A stretch of DNA of 64,000 nt from Ruminococcus sp. (lineage in GTDB: Bacteria > Bacillota > Clostridia > Oscillospirales > Acutalibacteraceae). The position numbers and the translations under genes were made by a program. The notes under the pieces are model-generated. The model was not told the origin of the DNA and searched no databases. It saw nothing but the letters and a program-made list of their open reading frames with translations. Of this stretch, positions 18,001 through 27,501 are shown in pieces. The first letter of the stretch is position 1. Each line of letters begins with the position of its first letter. The DNA is taken from contig JAFQRC010000005.1 in the NCBI GenBank assembly GCA_017410265.1, positions 1 through 64,000 on the forward strand, read 5' to 3'.

Positions 18001-18122
18001 AAGGCTTCTCCTCGAGTAGAAGCTGTCAGCGAAAGCTGACTGATGAGGTGTAGAACACATCGTGTTCGTGCTCTTTACAACACCGCCTAAAGGAGGGGGA
18101 CCGCGAACAGCGGTGGGAGGAT
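18001..18122 (+). repeat. GGCTTCTCC dispersed repeat, copy 1
   Basis: Starts AAGGCTTCTCCT, then a variable hairpin part (GTCAGC-GAAA-GCTGAC) and TGATGAGGTGTAGAACAC. A second part has ACCGCCTAAAGGAGGGGGAC and a GC-rich end with CCGCGAACAGCGG. Copy 2 at 18582 shares the outer blocks but has a different internal hairpin. Confidence 0.65.
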
Positions 18123-18386
18123 TTTCAGAAAATGATTGATGGATTTTTATATATTCACGCGTTTATCATCATTCCTCTTGTGCATACTGCTGACCACAAC
18201 CCCAATATTTTGTATATATTTTCTATATAAATTTTTAAATCTAAACTATATAGAGTGTAATTACCCGTATAATGCTATATTAGAAAATAAAATTCTACAT
18301 AATGCACAAACGAACGCTGTTCGAAGAGCAAAAAATGAACAAATCGATGAAAAGTTATTAACAATTTCTTTAATTTCTCAATTCTA

Positions 18387-18415
18387 TTGACTCAAAATTA
18401 CCATTTTGGTATAAT
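18387..18415 (+). promoter_or_regulatory. Strong sigma-A promoter upstream of the giant secreted protein
   Basis: TTGACT (18387-18392) and TATAAT (18410-18415) are separated by 17 bases. The next gene on this strand starts at 18841, so the transcript would have a leader of about 420 bases containing a dispersed repeat. Confidence 0.75.
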
Positions 18416-18581
18416 GTCATTAATAATAATAGCGGGAGTAGTATGCTCTTTTCTCGATTATTCACCTAAAAAAGCTAGTTTTCTGCGCCTCGGCGTGGTA
18501 TGTCCTTTTTTACAAAACATCTCCTTTGTGTAAAGGGTGGAGGGATTTTATTATTCTTGTAAAACGCGATTGATCTACGCG

Positions 18582-18648
18582 AAGGCTTCTCCTTGAGGAG
18601 AGGCTCCGCCGAGAGGCGGTGGTGAGGTGTAGAACACTTGTGTTCGTT
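18582..18648 (+). repeat. GGCTTCTCC dispersed repeat, copy 2
   Basis: AAGGCTTCTCCTTGAGGAG, then the hairpin CCGCC-GAGA-GGCGG, then TGAGGTGTAGAACACTTGTG. It matches copy 1 in its outer blocks. Confidence 0.65.
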
Positions 18649-18840
18649 GTAATAGCTCAGCTTTTTAGGTGCACTTTGGGGTCAGGCAAAGTGGTTATTT
18701 TATTTTATATTATTAATTAGTTTACATATGAATCAAAAAACAATGTGGTCGGGGAGTCAGCCCACCATTTATTATATATATTTTGAGGTGCTCGCACCTC
18801 GTGTACGATTCATAAATAATTTCTTAAGGAGGAATTTCCT

Positions 18841-21800
18841 ATGAAAACAAATTCGAAGCGTTTTCTCAAGGGCGGCTTAGCTATCTTGCTTGCTGTTACC
18901 ATGCTGTTTGGTAGTTGCATCTCGGGCATCGCCGCTGTTGTCGACAACGCTGAAACAAAAGCAAATGTTGATATTGCGGAAACTAGCGATAAAGCATTTG
19001 TTGCCGGTGAGTATCTTTATTTCAAGAACTCATATGTTTATGGTTGGAATAATACATTGTGGGTTGTAAGTGGTATGTACTTATGGGCTCATTTGTGGAA
19101 CGATAGTTCATCAACTGATATTAGAATGGACCTATATTCGGGTACCGCTAATACTGAAGGTGCTATCTACCGCTGTAAAATTCCATCAGCTGTTACATAT
19201 AACTATGTAATATTCTCTCGTTCGACATCTAGTTCTTCTAATAACTGGTCTTGGGGTCAGTCATATAATGTCCCTTTGGATTCAGCAAAAAACACATATT
19301 ACAACACATATGGTAATGGTAATGGTAGTGAGACTGGTACGACTTATACAGCTTCTACTCCTGCTACATGCACAGCTACTGTAACTAACGCTATCAGTGG
19401 TAGTGGTACATCATCTGATCCATATCTTGTATATGCTGGCGATAGCTTTACAGTACAGGTTAAGGCTACAAAAGATGATATGGGTAATGAAGGTTTTGGT
19501 TACAACATCAACTCTTCATCTTCTAAAGCTGCTAATAACACTACAGGCACATGGACTAAGGCGTATACAGCATCTACTACCGTTGGAAGCACATCTACCT
19601 ATACTGGTTATGCTTGGTGTTATGAGAATTCTACATCTTATTATTCAACTAACTATAAAGCTTCAAGTGCAATCTATGTAAGGACTGTTCCTAAAGGCTA
19701 CAGCTACACAGTAACAGCAGGCACTGGCGGTACAGTATCTCCTACAAGTGGTACTGCTACATCTGCTACTATCACAGCTACACCTGATACAGGTTACGAG
19801 TTTGCAGGTTGGCAAACAACTAACGGTACTGTTGATAACGAATCTTCTGCTTCTACAACATTTACACCATCTGCAAATGGTGCGAATGCTCACGCTACAT
19901 TTACTAAGAAAACTTACACAGTTAAGTTTACTGATATCAACGGCAACCAGATCGGTTCTACTCAGACAGTAGAACATGGCGCTACTCCAACTGCACCAAC
20001 CGCTCCTACAATCACAGGTAAGACTTTCACTGGTTGGAATCCGACAGTTGGTGCTGTAACTGATGATACAACTTATCAGGCTACTTACACAGACAACACT
20101 TACTCTATCACAGTCAATCAGACTGGCGGTACAGGTACAGTAACTTTAGGCAAAACTTCTGCTAAGTACGGCGACACAGTTACCATTTCTGTAACTCCGC
20201 CTACTAACTACAAGATTTCTTCTATCACAGGTGGCGGTCTGAATGTTGGTGAGTGCGAGTCATACAATGGCTCATTCACAATGCCTGCTTCTAATGTAAC
20301 TATCACAGTTAACTATGTTCTCGCAGGTACATGTGCACCTCACTTCGCTTATGGTGATCAGGAACTCGTTTTAGGCGCTACAGTTACAAACACAGCTTCT
20401 ACTAACGAGTACTGTGATGATGCCCCAAACAGCACATTTACTTATGTGTCATCTGACACAACAGTTGCTACAGTTAACGCTTCAACAGGTTTAGTAACAG
20501 CTAAAAAGCCTGGTACTACAACTATCACAGCTACTTGCGATTGCGGTACAACTGCTACATACACAGTTACTGTTAAATCTCCATCTGTTTCTGTTCCTGC
20601 ATTAACAGTTGCAGTTAACGGTACTGCTACAGCACAGCCTGCTATCACAGACGGCCCTTCAAGCGGCTATACTATTACATATAGTGATAGTTCAGATTAC
20701 TTCAATGTAACTGCTAATGGTACAGTTACTGCTGTTAAACCTGGCACAGGCACAGTGAACTTCACTATGACATACGGCGGTAACACTGTTGCTACTGGTT
20801 CATTCTCTGTTACAGTAAGTGAGCCTACATTCTCAATTCTTCCGCATACTGACAACCTTATCGTTGGTCAGACAATGACAGCGGATTTTGAAACAACTTC
20901 AACACCTGCTGCTCAGTCAGTAACTCTTACATCAGCTGATACAAGCAAGGTTACTATTTCAGGTAACAAGGCTACAGCTGTTGCTGCTGCTCCAGAGGGT
21001 GTTACTATCACTGCTGCTTTCAAGTACAACAACAACTACACAGCTTACGCTACAGCTAAAGTTATAGTTGCTGCTCCTGAGATTACAGCTGACCCAACAT
21101 CGGTAGCTCTTGAGCTCGGCGATGGTAGTACAAATACTTCAAATACTGTAACTCTTGATACAAACGCTGCTGCAGGAAACGGCACAGGCGACGATATCAC
21201 AGTAACAACTGCTAATACTAACGTTGCTACTGCTACATTAAGTGGTAATACTCTTACTATCACAGCTACAGGTCTCGGTTCAACAACAGTCACAGCTAAG
21301 TTCCACGACGCTGAGGTTGAAATCCCTGTTACAGTAACTAAGTACGACCCTTATGTGTATCTCTATGTAACCGACTCACAGGGTTGGGACAATATGTTCC
21401 TCCACTCCTGGAAGGGTTCAAACAGTAATGTTACTACTCTTGGAGAGTCTAACGCACAGATGATTTACATCGGTCGTAACGGCGATAATGCTAAGGTTTT
21501 TGCTTACAGATTCTTAAAGGGCACAGAGCCTGAAAAGGTCATCATGGTTAAGCAGAACTCATGGCCATCCGATAACTTAATTAGAACAGACGACTACGCT
21601 GTTGATTTCAGCAAGGGTTATGCAGCTCTGTATATCGATTCATCTACAAACAGCTCAGGCAGACGTAACACTGGCGACTGGACTGATGATTGCATGATCG
21701 TTCGTCCTACAGTTTCTGTCGCTGACGTAGTAGTTCCTGTTGCTCAAACAGCTACAGCTACTGCTACTGTAGAAAACGGCGGTGTTCTTTACTGGACAAC

Positions 21801-24800
21801 TGCTGACACAACTAAAGCTACTGTTGCTGATGTTACAACAGCTACTGCAACTGTAACTGGTGTAGCTGTCGGTGATACAACAATCAGCGCTCGTGCATTT
21901 ATCGACACTGCTAACTCTTCTATCAAGACACTTCCAAACAACTATAAGACAGATTCAACATCTTGGCCATTCATCTCTAATGAAGCTACAGCTACTGTAA
22001 CAGTTGGTTCTGTTGACTACACAGTTAATGTAAACGCACAGTACTCAAACGATGGTACAAACTACGTTGACGGTACAACAGGCGGTACAGTAAGAGCTAC
22101 TAAATCTGCGGCTGAAGGCTACGGTGAACTCACTCTCCCTGCACAGATAAGCCATGGTAAGACTATCGAAGTTGGCGCAACTGCTAAGAGCGGATACCGC
22201 TTTGTTGGTTGGTATAAGAACAACAACTTCACTACTTCCGTAGGCACATCAACTGGTCTTGCTACTTCAGCTATCACAGCTGATACAACATACACAGCTC
22301 GTTTTGTAAAGACTCATCAGGTTACTGTTAACTTTACAGACGGTATCGAATCCATTAAGTTCAACAATGTGAACTATACTGATAGCTTTGACAACATCAC
22401 AGTTGATGCAGGCGCAGACATTACAGTTTACGCTACACCGGCACCTGGATATAAGTTCGCAGACTGGACAGTACAGGGTGCAACAGTTGCTGATAACACA
22501 GCTGTTAACCTGACTGTATCTAACATTCAGTCAAGCGTTACTCTCACAGCTAACGCTGTTCCTGTATATACAGCTTCTGCTACTGCTACTACAAGATACA
22601 CTAGCACAGGCGGCAGTGTCACTGTTAACGGTCAGAATTCTCCGATTCAGGTGATTAACGGCGAGACAGTAACATTCGTGGCTAATCCTTCAACTACATT
22701 TAAATTTGTGGGTTGGTTCAGTGATGCAGAATTCACAAATCTTGTATCTACTAATACTACATACAAAGAAGAGATGACAGCAAGCGGTATCAACCTCTAC
22801 GCTCTGTTCGTTAAGGATATGGTGCTTTATGATACTGATACAAGCACTAAGTATGACCTTTATTACGACTATAAGACAGATACATATTCTTTAACTACTG
22901 CAGATCTCGGCTACAACTTCAAGGTTTCTGAAAACTATTACGGTAACAACGCAATCAATGCTACAGATGTAAATGTAATAGGCGGTACACACACAGGTGC
23001 TACTGTTACAGGTACTAAAGACAAATACACAATCGTACCTGACCTTGAAAACTACGACCCAACAAAGGGAGTAAACTACAAGCTCGTTGCTGATGGTGAT
23101 GGCACATACACAATGAACATCACTCTTGAGGAAGCTGACAAGGTTGATATCAGTGTGAACGGTACTAAGGTAGCTGAGAAGGCTGTTGGTACAACATTCA
23201 ACTACACAATTACACCACCAGATGGTCAGTACCTCTTAAATGTTACTACAACACCTGATGTTAATGCATCAATTACAGATAATACTGTAACATTCACAGT
23301 TCCTGAAACTAACGTAAACATCGTTCCTACATTTGCTAACTATTCATACGTTGAGTTCTCTAACGAAACAACAGGTCTTAATATCACAGGTCTTAAGAAT
23401 GGTTACAAGGCTGGTGAAGCAGTTACAATCACAGTAACTCCTACATCTGAACAGGTTACTATTTCAGAAATCGTTGCTGATAACGATGCTGCTGTTATCA
23501 CACAGAACGGTGACAACTGGACAGTAACAATCGCTTCAATGCCTGCTGATACAACAATCACACTTACAACAACAGTTGATGCTAAGTTTAAGATGGACTA
23601 CGAAATGGTTGCTATCGGTAACTATGGTTCAGGTTATACAACATACGGTACAGTCGCTCTGAATATCAACGGCACAGCTCTTGCTAAGGGTGGTTATGTT
23701 GATAAGACAGATACTGTTACATATACTGCTACAGCTGAGGATAACTTCATCTTCGATGGTTGGTATTCAGATGCAAGTTGTTCACAAGGTAGCCTCCTTA
23801 CAAGAAATACTTCTTACGATGTAACTCCTACTAAGGATACTACCCTCTATGCTCTCTTTGTTCCTAAGCATTATATCGCTGAAGATCAGGCTAATGTTTC
23901 TAGTCACCAAGAGATGACATACGACCCTGAAACTCGTTCATTCAAATATTCAACTTCTACTATTGCTAAGGACGCTTGGTTCAGAGTTTCTAATAACCCT
24001 ACTACAAGTTATTGGACTGACTCGAGCAGCTACTGTATTTTCGATTCAAGCTTTAACGTAACATTCAACGCTAATGCATATATGGTTACAGTTGGTTGGG
24101 GTACACAGTGTTACGCACTTACTTCCGACTCATCTGCTGAGCATCCATACGAGATTATCGTAGCTCTCAACGGCAACTCATCAATCGATGTTTCTTGTAA
24201 AGCTGCTGTTGATGGTATCGGTTCAGTATTCCTCTCATCAGGTCGTGGCGATATCGTAGAAGCTACTTCAATATTTACTACTGAGGGTATTACAGCTGTT
24301 GACAAGAACGCTCACCAAGACGGCACTGATGTGAGCATTCACGAATCTTATAAGGTTGCTAACTTGCAAGAACCACAGACAGTTTCTTTTGAAACTGAAC
24401 TTACTGGTGAGAATGCCGGCAACTATTATATTGATAGATATGTTGTTTACCATGTCAATACAGAAACATATACACTTATCACACCTAATACACTTGGTAA
24501 CAATAAGTATTCCGGTACTGTTTATGTAGATGGTCCATGTTACATTGTACCTATCTACCACCTTACACCGGAATACACAGCAGCTAACGGCTTAGTTGAA
24601 ATCGATATCTATTTCGACGCTACTGCTATTATGGATAAGAACTGGGGTCCATTCGTAGCATGCTACGCTTGGGGTTCAAATAATACAAATTACGCTGGTG
24701 GTTGGTCAGGTCAGCTGATGATTCCTACTGAAGACGGTTCATCATTCTATGCTATGATTGCTGTTCCTGACGGTGTAACTAACACATCATCAGTACCTAA

Positions 24801-27261
24801 CGGTGTTACATTCAACAACTACATGCAGGCAACCGTTCCTGGTCATAACGCTGGCGCATTCGGTATCTCTGCTACACAGTATCAGTGTTACGACTACCGT
24901 GAACCTATTACTCTTTACGAAGAGGGTTACGACGTTATTACCTTCGTAGCTAAAGAGTCAACCGACGGATACCACGGTGACAGAGCTAACGGTGTTACTG
25001 TAAACACAGTTACCACTGGTACAACTGATATTTTCAATAAGTATGATTTCGATTATCTTTACAACCGTAACGGCGATGTTCCTATGGACTTAAACGGTGA
25101 TGATATCGAAAATCCTGTTGATATCAGTGAAGCAAGAGCTGATTACTATATCATCGCAAAGGGTGATATCACTTACGATCCAAACGGCACTAAATATGTT
25201 GCTGATAATCAATTCGATGCTGACTGGGCAGTTGATTGGTATGTATTTGATAGTAACGGCACATATATAACACATATCCTTTCTGACGCAATGTATAATA
25301 AATACGCAGATGACGGAACAACATATCTAGAGAACGCTCTTGGCTTAACCGCTGCACAGGCTGCAGGAAAGACAATTGCTATCTCTTATGACCACGAGAA
25401 CAACGCTGGTCACCAGATTTCATACGACGGTCAGTGGTACGGTAACATGCTTGATGATACAATTATAGCTTCAGCTGTTGTTGGAATTATTGACGAAAAC
25501 GGTGAAATCACTATTGATAATGTTGATCCTAATAACGAAGCTGATTATGGTGAAGGCTGGATCGTAGCTAATGAAGAACTCGATGGTATCATAGTCGGAG
25601 ATAAGTACGCACGTCTTCCTATCACTCTTGATTATGGTGCAGTTGACCTTTCAGCTACTGTAAAAGACGGTTACCGCTTTGTCGGTTGGTATACATATAG
25701 TAATAATAAGTATTCTAAGATTACCGCTGCTGCTGATTACAACACATACATCAGTAATGATACAACCTACTACGCTATCTTCAAAGAAATTGGTGACGAT
25801 GAAGTAATTATCAACCACCTTGTTTACAACAACCCTGATGATCCTTTCATTCCTTCCCACGGCGGTGTATCCGAAATGCTGGTTGAAGTATATGACTCTC
25901 AGGGCAACCTTGTGAACACCGGTTCAACTCCAAGCACTTCTATTTCTACAGCTGCATTTGTACCTGACGATAATGAAGAATACAAAATCATAATTAAGAC
26001 AACACCTCTTATGAACGGTACATTCTTCGCTTGGTATACTGATTCTGATACAGTTGATGGTACTAAGACATACGAAGAAATCCTTGTTGATGATACTATG
26101 ATTGGTTCTGAAACTATGGTACAGTCAGAGTTTACATATGTTTACGATGTACTGGATCCTGTCAAGGTTATCAACATCTACTCAGATGTAACTCGTGTTT
26201 CCAATTATGCTAACATTTTCTACAAATACCTCAACCGTTTTGGTGAATGGCGTACAATCACTGTAAGAGATGTTCCACTTACAGATGATGAATGTATGGG
26301 CTACGCTGGTAACGGCTATATACCTTATGTTCCAACATACATAACTCAAACAATTGAAGTAGATGGTGCTACTAAGTCCTACAACTCTGTTCAGGAGCAT
26401 GCTCCAAATGCTGAAGTAACTGAAGTGTTTGATGGCGTGGTTGTATGGAGAGTTGAAGAGCAATACTTGACACCTACTGCATCAAATGTTACGGTTGTAG
26501 CATATCAGGATACACCTAATTATACCCTTACTTATGAACTCGCTGACGGAACCATTGATTCCGTGACCGGTAAGTACAATACATTAGCTGAGATTTCTGC
26601 TCCAGCTAAGGATGGTAACGGAAATAAATTCTCTTACTGGATAGACACTGAGTCTAAGGATATCATTTCATACAAGACTAACTACAATTACAGACTTGTA
26701 AATGACAGAAGCATCAAGGCTGTTTATGGTGACGACACTGCACCTGAGTGGTCTCTTATCATTGAGAATGTAGAAATAACTCGTGAGTATCAGGATAAAT
26801 CTGACTATGTCTACACTGACTACTTGATTGCATATCATAGTAAGCAGAATATCAGACTCGATGAAGATCCTGCTGACATCAGATATGGTTTGATAGTTCT
26901 TCGTGATAATAATTATGTAGATGCTTCATACCCATCACAAAATTATGCTGATCAGGCTTTACTTGAGAGCAGAGTTAAGAAGGTTGCTGAAAAAGCTACT
27001 AACATGAGAGATTCTGCTAACAACACTCTGTTCTATCACTACGATCTGACTGATAAGAACATCACTAACTTCAACCGTATTAACTACTATCTGCAGTATG
27101 ATAATAACTTCACAGAAGAAGTTAATGGTAAAACAGTTTACTTAAGAGATTATTCATACTCAGCTTATGCTTATTTGGTTGACGCAGATGGTGAAATATT
27201 CATTAGTAAAGTTTCTGATGTTAACTTCTATGACGAAGCTACAGCTAGTGTTAATCAGTGA
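18841..27261 (+). CDS. Giant secreted multidomain surface protein (Big-like and InlB-like repeats)
   Basis: A 2806-residue protein with a signal peptide (residues 1-33, hydrophobic LAILLAVTMLFGSCISGIAA). Residues about 55-150 and 836-950 look like beta-sandwich, possibly starch-binding, modules (YLYFKNSYVYGWNN; VYLYVTDSQGWDNMFLHSWK). Big_2-like domains lie near 496-575 and 957-1030. InlB B-like repeats with GYxFxGW cores recur: GYEFAGW, GYRFVGWYKNNNF, FKFVGWFSDAEF, FIFDGWYSDASC, GYRFVGWYTYSNN. Residues about 2081-2092 read DLNGDDIENPVD, like one dockerin Ca-binding loop. There is no full dockerin, LPxTG or C-terminal membrane helix, so its attachment is unknown. It is very rich in Thr, Ala, Val and Asn. 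The start follows AAGGAGG at 18825. Adhesion or substrate binding is inferred. A 50-residue peptide gene follows 15 bases later. Confidence 0.85.
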   Translation: MKTNSKRFLKGGLAILLAVTMLFGSCISGIAAVVDNAETKANVDIAETSDKAFVAGEYLYFKNSYVYGWNNTLWVVSGMYLWAHLWNDSSSTDIRMDLYSGTANTEGAIYRCKIPSAVTYNYVIFSRSTSSSSNNWSWGQSYNVPLDSAKNTYYNTYGNGNGSETGTTYTASTPATCTATVTNAISGSGTSSDPYLVYAGDSFTVQVKATKDDMGNEGFGYNINSSSSKAANNTTGTWTKAYTASTTVGSTSTYTGYAWCYENSTSYYSTNYKASSAIYVRTVPKGYSYTVTAGTGGTVSPTSGTATSATITATPDTGYEFAGWQTTNGTVDNESSASTTFTPSANGANAHATFTKKTYTVKFTDINGNQIGSTQTVEHGATPTAPTAPTITGKTFTGWNPTVGAVTDDTTYQATYTDNTYSITVNQTGGTGTVTLGKTSAKYGDTVTISVTPPTNYKISSITGGGLNVGECESYNGSFTMPASNVTITVNYVLAGTCAPHFAYGDQELVLGATVTNTASTNEYCDDAPNSTFTYVSSDTTVATVNASTGLVTAKKPGTTTITATCDCGTTATYTVTVKSPSVSVPALTVAVNGTATAQPAITDGPSSGYTITYSDSSDYFNVTANGTVTAVKPGTGTVNFTMTYGGNTVATGSFSVTVSEPTFSILPHTDNLIVGQTMTADFETTSTPAAQSVTLTSADTSKVTISGNKATAVAAAPEGVTITAAFKYNNNYTAYATAKVIVAAPEITADPTSVALELGDGSTNTSNTVTLDTNAAAGNGTGDDITVTTANTNVATATLSGNTLTITATGLGSTTVTAKFHDAEVEIPVTVTKYDPYVYLYVTDSQGWDNMFLHSWKGSNSNVTTLGESNAQMIYIGRNGDNAKVFAYRFLKGTEPEKVIMVKQNSWPSDNLIRTDDYAVDFSKGYAALYIDSSTNSSGRRNTGDWTDDCMIVRPTVSVADVVVPVAQTATATATVENGGVLYWTTADTTKATVADVTTATATVTGVAVGDTTISARAFIDTANSSIKTLPNNYKTDSTSWPFISNEATATVTVGSVDYTVNVNAQYSNDGTNYVDGTTGGTVRATKSAAEGYGELTLPAQISHGKTIEVGATAKSGYRFVGWYKNNNFTTSVGTSTGLATSAITADTTYTARFVKTHQVTVNFTDGIESIKFNNVNYTDSFDNITVDAGADITVYATPAPGYKFADWTVQGATVADNTAVNLTVSNIQSSVTLTANAVPVYTASATATTRYTSTGGSVTVNGQNSPIQVINGETVTFVANPSTTFKFVGWFSDAEFTNLVSTNTTYKEEMTASGINLYALFVKDMVLYDTDTSTKYDLYYDYKTDTYSLTTADLGYNFKVSENYYGNNAINATDVNVIGGTHTGATVTGTKDKYTIVPDLENYDPTKGVNYKLVADGDGTYTMNITLEEADKVDISVNGTKVAEKAVGTTFNYTITPPDGQYLLNVTTTPDVNASITDNTVTFTVPETNVNIVPTFANYSYVEFSNETTGLNITGLKNGYKAGEAVTITVTPTSEQVTISEIVADNDAAVITQNGDNWTVTIASMPADTTITLTTTVDAKFKMDYEMVAIGNYGSGYTTYGTVALNINGTALAKGGYVDKTDTVTYTATAEDNFIFDGWYSDASCSQGSLLTRNTSYDVTPTKDTTLYALFVPKHYIAEDQANVSSHQEMTYDPETRSFKYSTSTIAKDAWFRVSNNPTTSYWTDSSSYCIFDSSFNVTFNANAYMVTVGWGTQCYALTSDSSAEHPYEIIVALNGNSSIDVSCKAAVDGIGSVFLSSGRGDIVEATSIFTTEGITAVDKNAHQDGTDVSIHESYKVANLQEPQTVSFETELTGENAGNYYIDRYVVYHVNTETYTLITPNTLGNNKYSGTVYVDGPCYIVPIYHLTPEYTAANGLVEIDIYFDATAIMDKNWGPFVACYAWGSNNTNYAGGWSGQLMIPTEDGSSFYAMIAVPDGVTNTSSVPNGVTFNNYMQATVPGHNAGAFGISATQYQCYDYREPITLYEEGYDVITFVAKESTDGYHGDRANGVTVNTVTTGTTDIFNKYDFDYLYNRNGDVPMDLNGDDIENPVDISEARADYYIIAKGDITYDPNGTKYVADNQFDADWAVDWYVFDSNGTYITHILSDAMYNKYADDGTTYLENALGLTAAQAAGKTIAISYDHENNAGHQISYDGQWYGNMLDDTIIASAVVGIIDENGEITIDNVDPNNEADYGEGWIVANEELDGIIVGDKYARLPITLDYGAVDLSATVKDGYRFVGWYTYSNNKYSKITAAADYNTYISNDTTYYAIFKEIGDDEVIINHLVYNNPDDPFIPSHGGVSEMLVEVYDSQGNLVNTGSTPSTSISTAAFVPDDNEEYKIIIKTTPLMNGTFFAWYTDSDTVDGTKTYEEILVDDTMIGSETMVQSEFTYVYDVLDPVKVINIYSDVTRVSNYANIFYKYLNRFGEWRTITVRDVPLTDDECMGYAGNGYIPYVPTYITQTIEVDGATKSYNSVQEHAPNAEVTEVFDGVVVWRVEEQYLTPTASNVTVVAYQDTPNYTLTYELADGTIDSVTGKYNTLAEISAPAKDGNGNKFSYWIDTESKDIISYKTNYNYRLVNDRSIKAVYGDDTAPEWSLIIENVEITREYQDKSDYVYTDYLIAYHSKQNIRLDEDPADIRYGLIVLRDNNYVDASYPSQNYADQALLESRVKKVAEKATNMRDSANNTLFYHYDLTDKNITNFNRINYYLQYDNNFTEEVNGKTVYLRDYSYSAYAYLVDADGEIFISKVSDVNFYDEATASVNQ

Positions 27262-27276
27262 TAAGGAGGTAATTTT

Positions 27277-27429
27277 ATGAAAAAGTTTTATACAGAACCA
27301 GAAATTGAACTTGTTAATATTACTCTTGTCTCTGATGTGTTGACCCCTAGCTTTGAGGGCGATGTTGACCCTTCTCAGGGTACCGGTTTTAACCCAACCG
27401 AAAATGAATGGATAGAAGATTGGGACTAA
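27277..27429 (+). CDS. Small acidic peptide, possible precursor peptide
   Basis: A 50-residue protein with AAGGAGG ideally placed, 15 bases after the giant gene's stop, so it is surely co-expressed with it. It begins MKKFYTEPEIELVNITLVSD and ends in a Gly/Asp/Asn-rich acidic tail (FEGDVDPSQGTGFN, then NEWIEDWD). It has no cysteine and no hydrophobic signal. From memory, the opening pattern MKK-[FY]-xxPE is common in small gut-clostridial peptides of unknown role. A PqqD/RRE-like gene lies 1.1 kb downstream, so a modified-peptide precursor is possible. That is an inference; no modifying enzyme is visible here. Confidence 0.7.
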   Translation: MKKFYTEPEIELVNITLVSDVLTPSFEGDVDPSQGTGFNPTENEWIEDWD

Positions 27430-27448
27430 GATCAGATTTAAACAAAAA

Positions 27449-27480
27449 CATTCCCCACGGTGTTTTCACCGTGGGGAATG
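27449..27480. terminator. Perfect hairpin after the small peptide gene
   Basis: The stem CATTCCCCACGGTG with its complement around a short loop. On the plus strand no T-run follows; on the minus strand TTTTTGTTT follows. It may act as a 3' end stabiliser or partial terminator before the next gene. Confidence 0.65.
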
Positions 27481-27501
27481 CACTAACCGAAGGTGGTATT
27501 T

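Larger units (their letters stand above)
17751..18840. other. Gene-free, repeat-rich stretch
   Basis: No convincing gene in about 1.1 kb. It holds a hairpin (AACCACGCGA/TCGCGTGGTT, 17761-17783), a MITE-like element, a TGTAGGGGCG repeat, two related GGCTTCTCC repeats, and a good promoter at 18387-18415 leading toward the giant gene at 18841. Confidence 0.7.

Noticed and set aside
18136-18390. Open frame of 84 codons starting with TTG
   Set aside because: No ribosome site, AT-biased content, weak start, and it ends just before a strong promoter. It lies in a repeat-rich gap and has no recognisable pattern beyond a hydrophobic start.
18443-18469. Possible 8-codon leader peptide after the 18387 promoter
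   Set aside because: GGGAG is well placed, but the peptide shows no repeated codon and no attenuator structure was found; too short to support.
18421-18840. T-box or riboswitch in the long leader of the giant gene
   Set aside because: No T-box core (TGGNACCGCG) or known aptamer blocks are present; most of the region is dispersed repeat.
24268-24561. Minus-strand frames inside the giant gene
   Set aside because: Several antisense frames occur because the gene is long and compositionally biased; none has a start site or recognisable protein.
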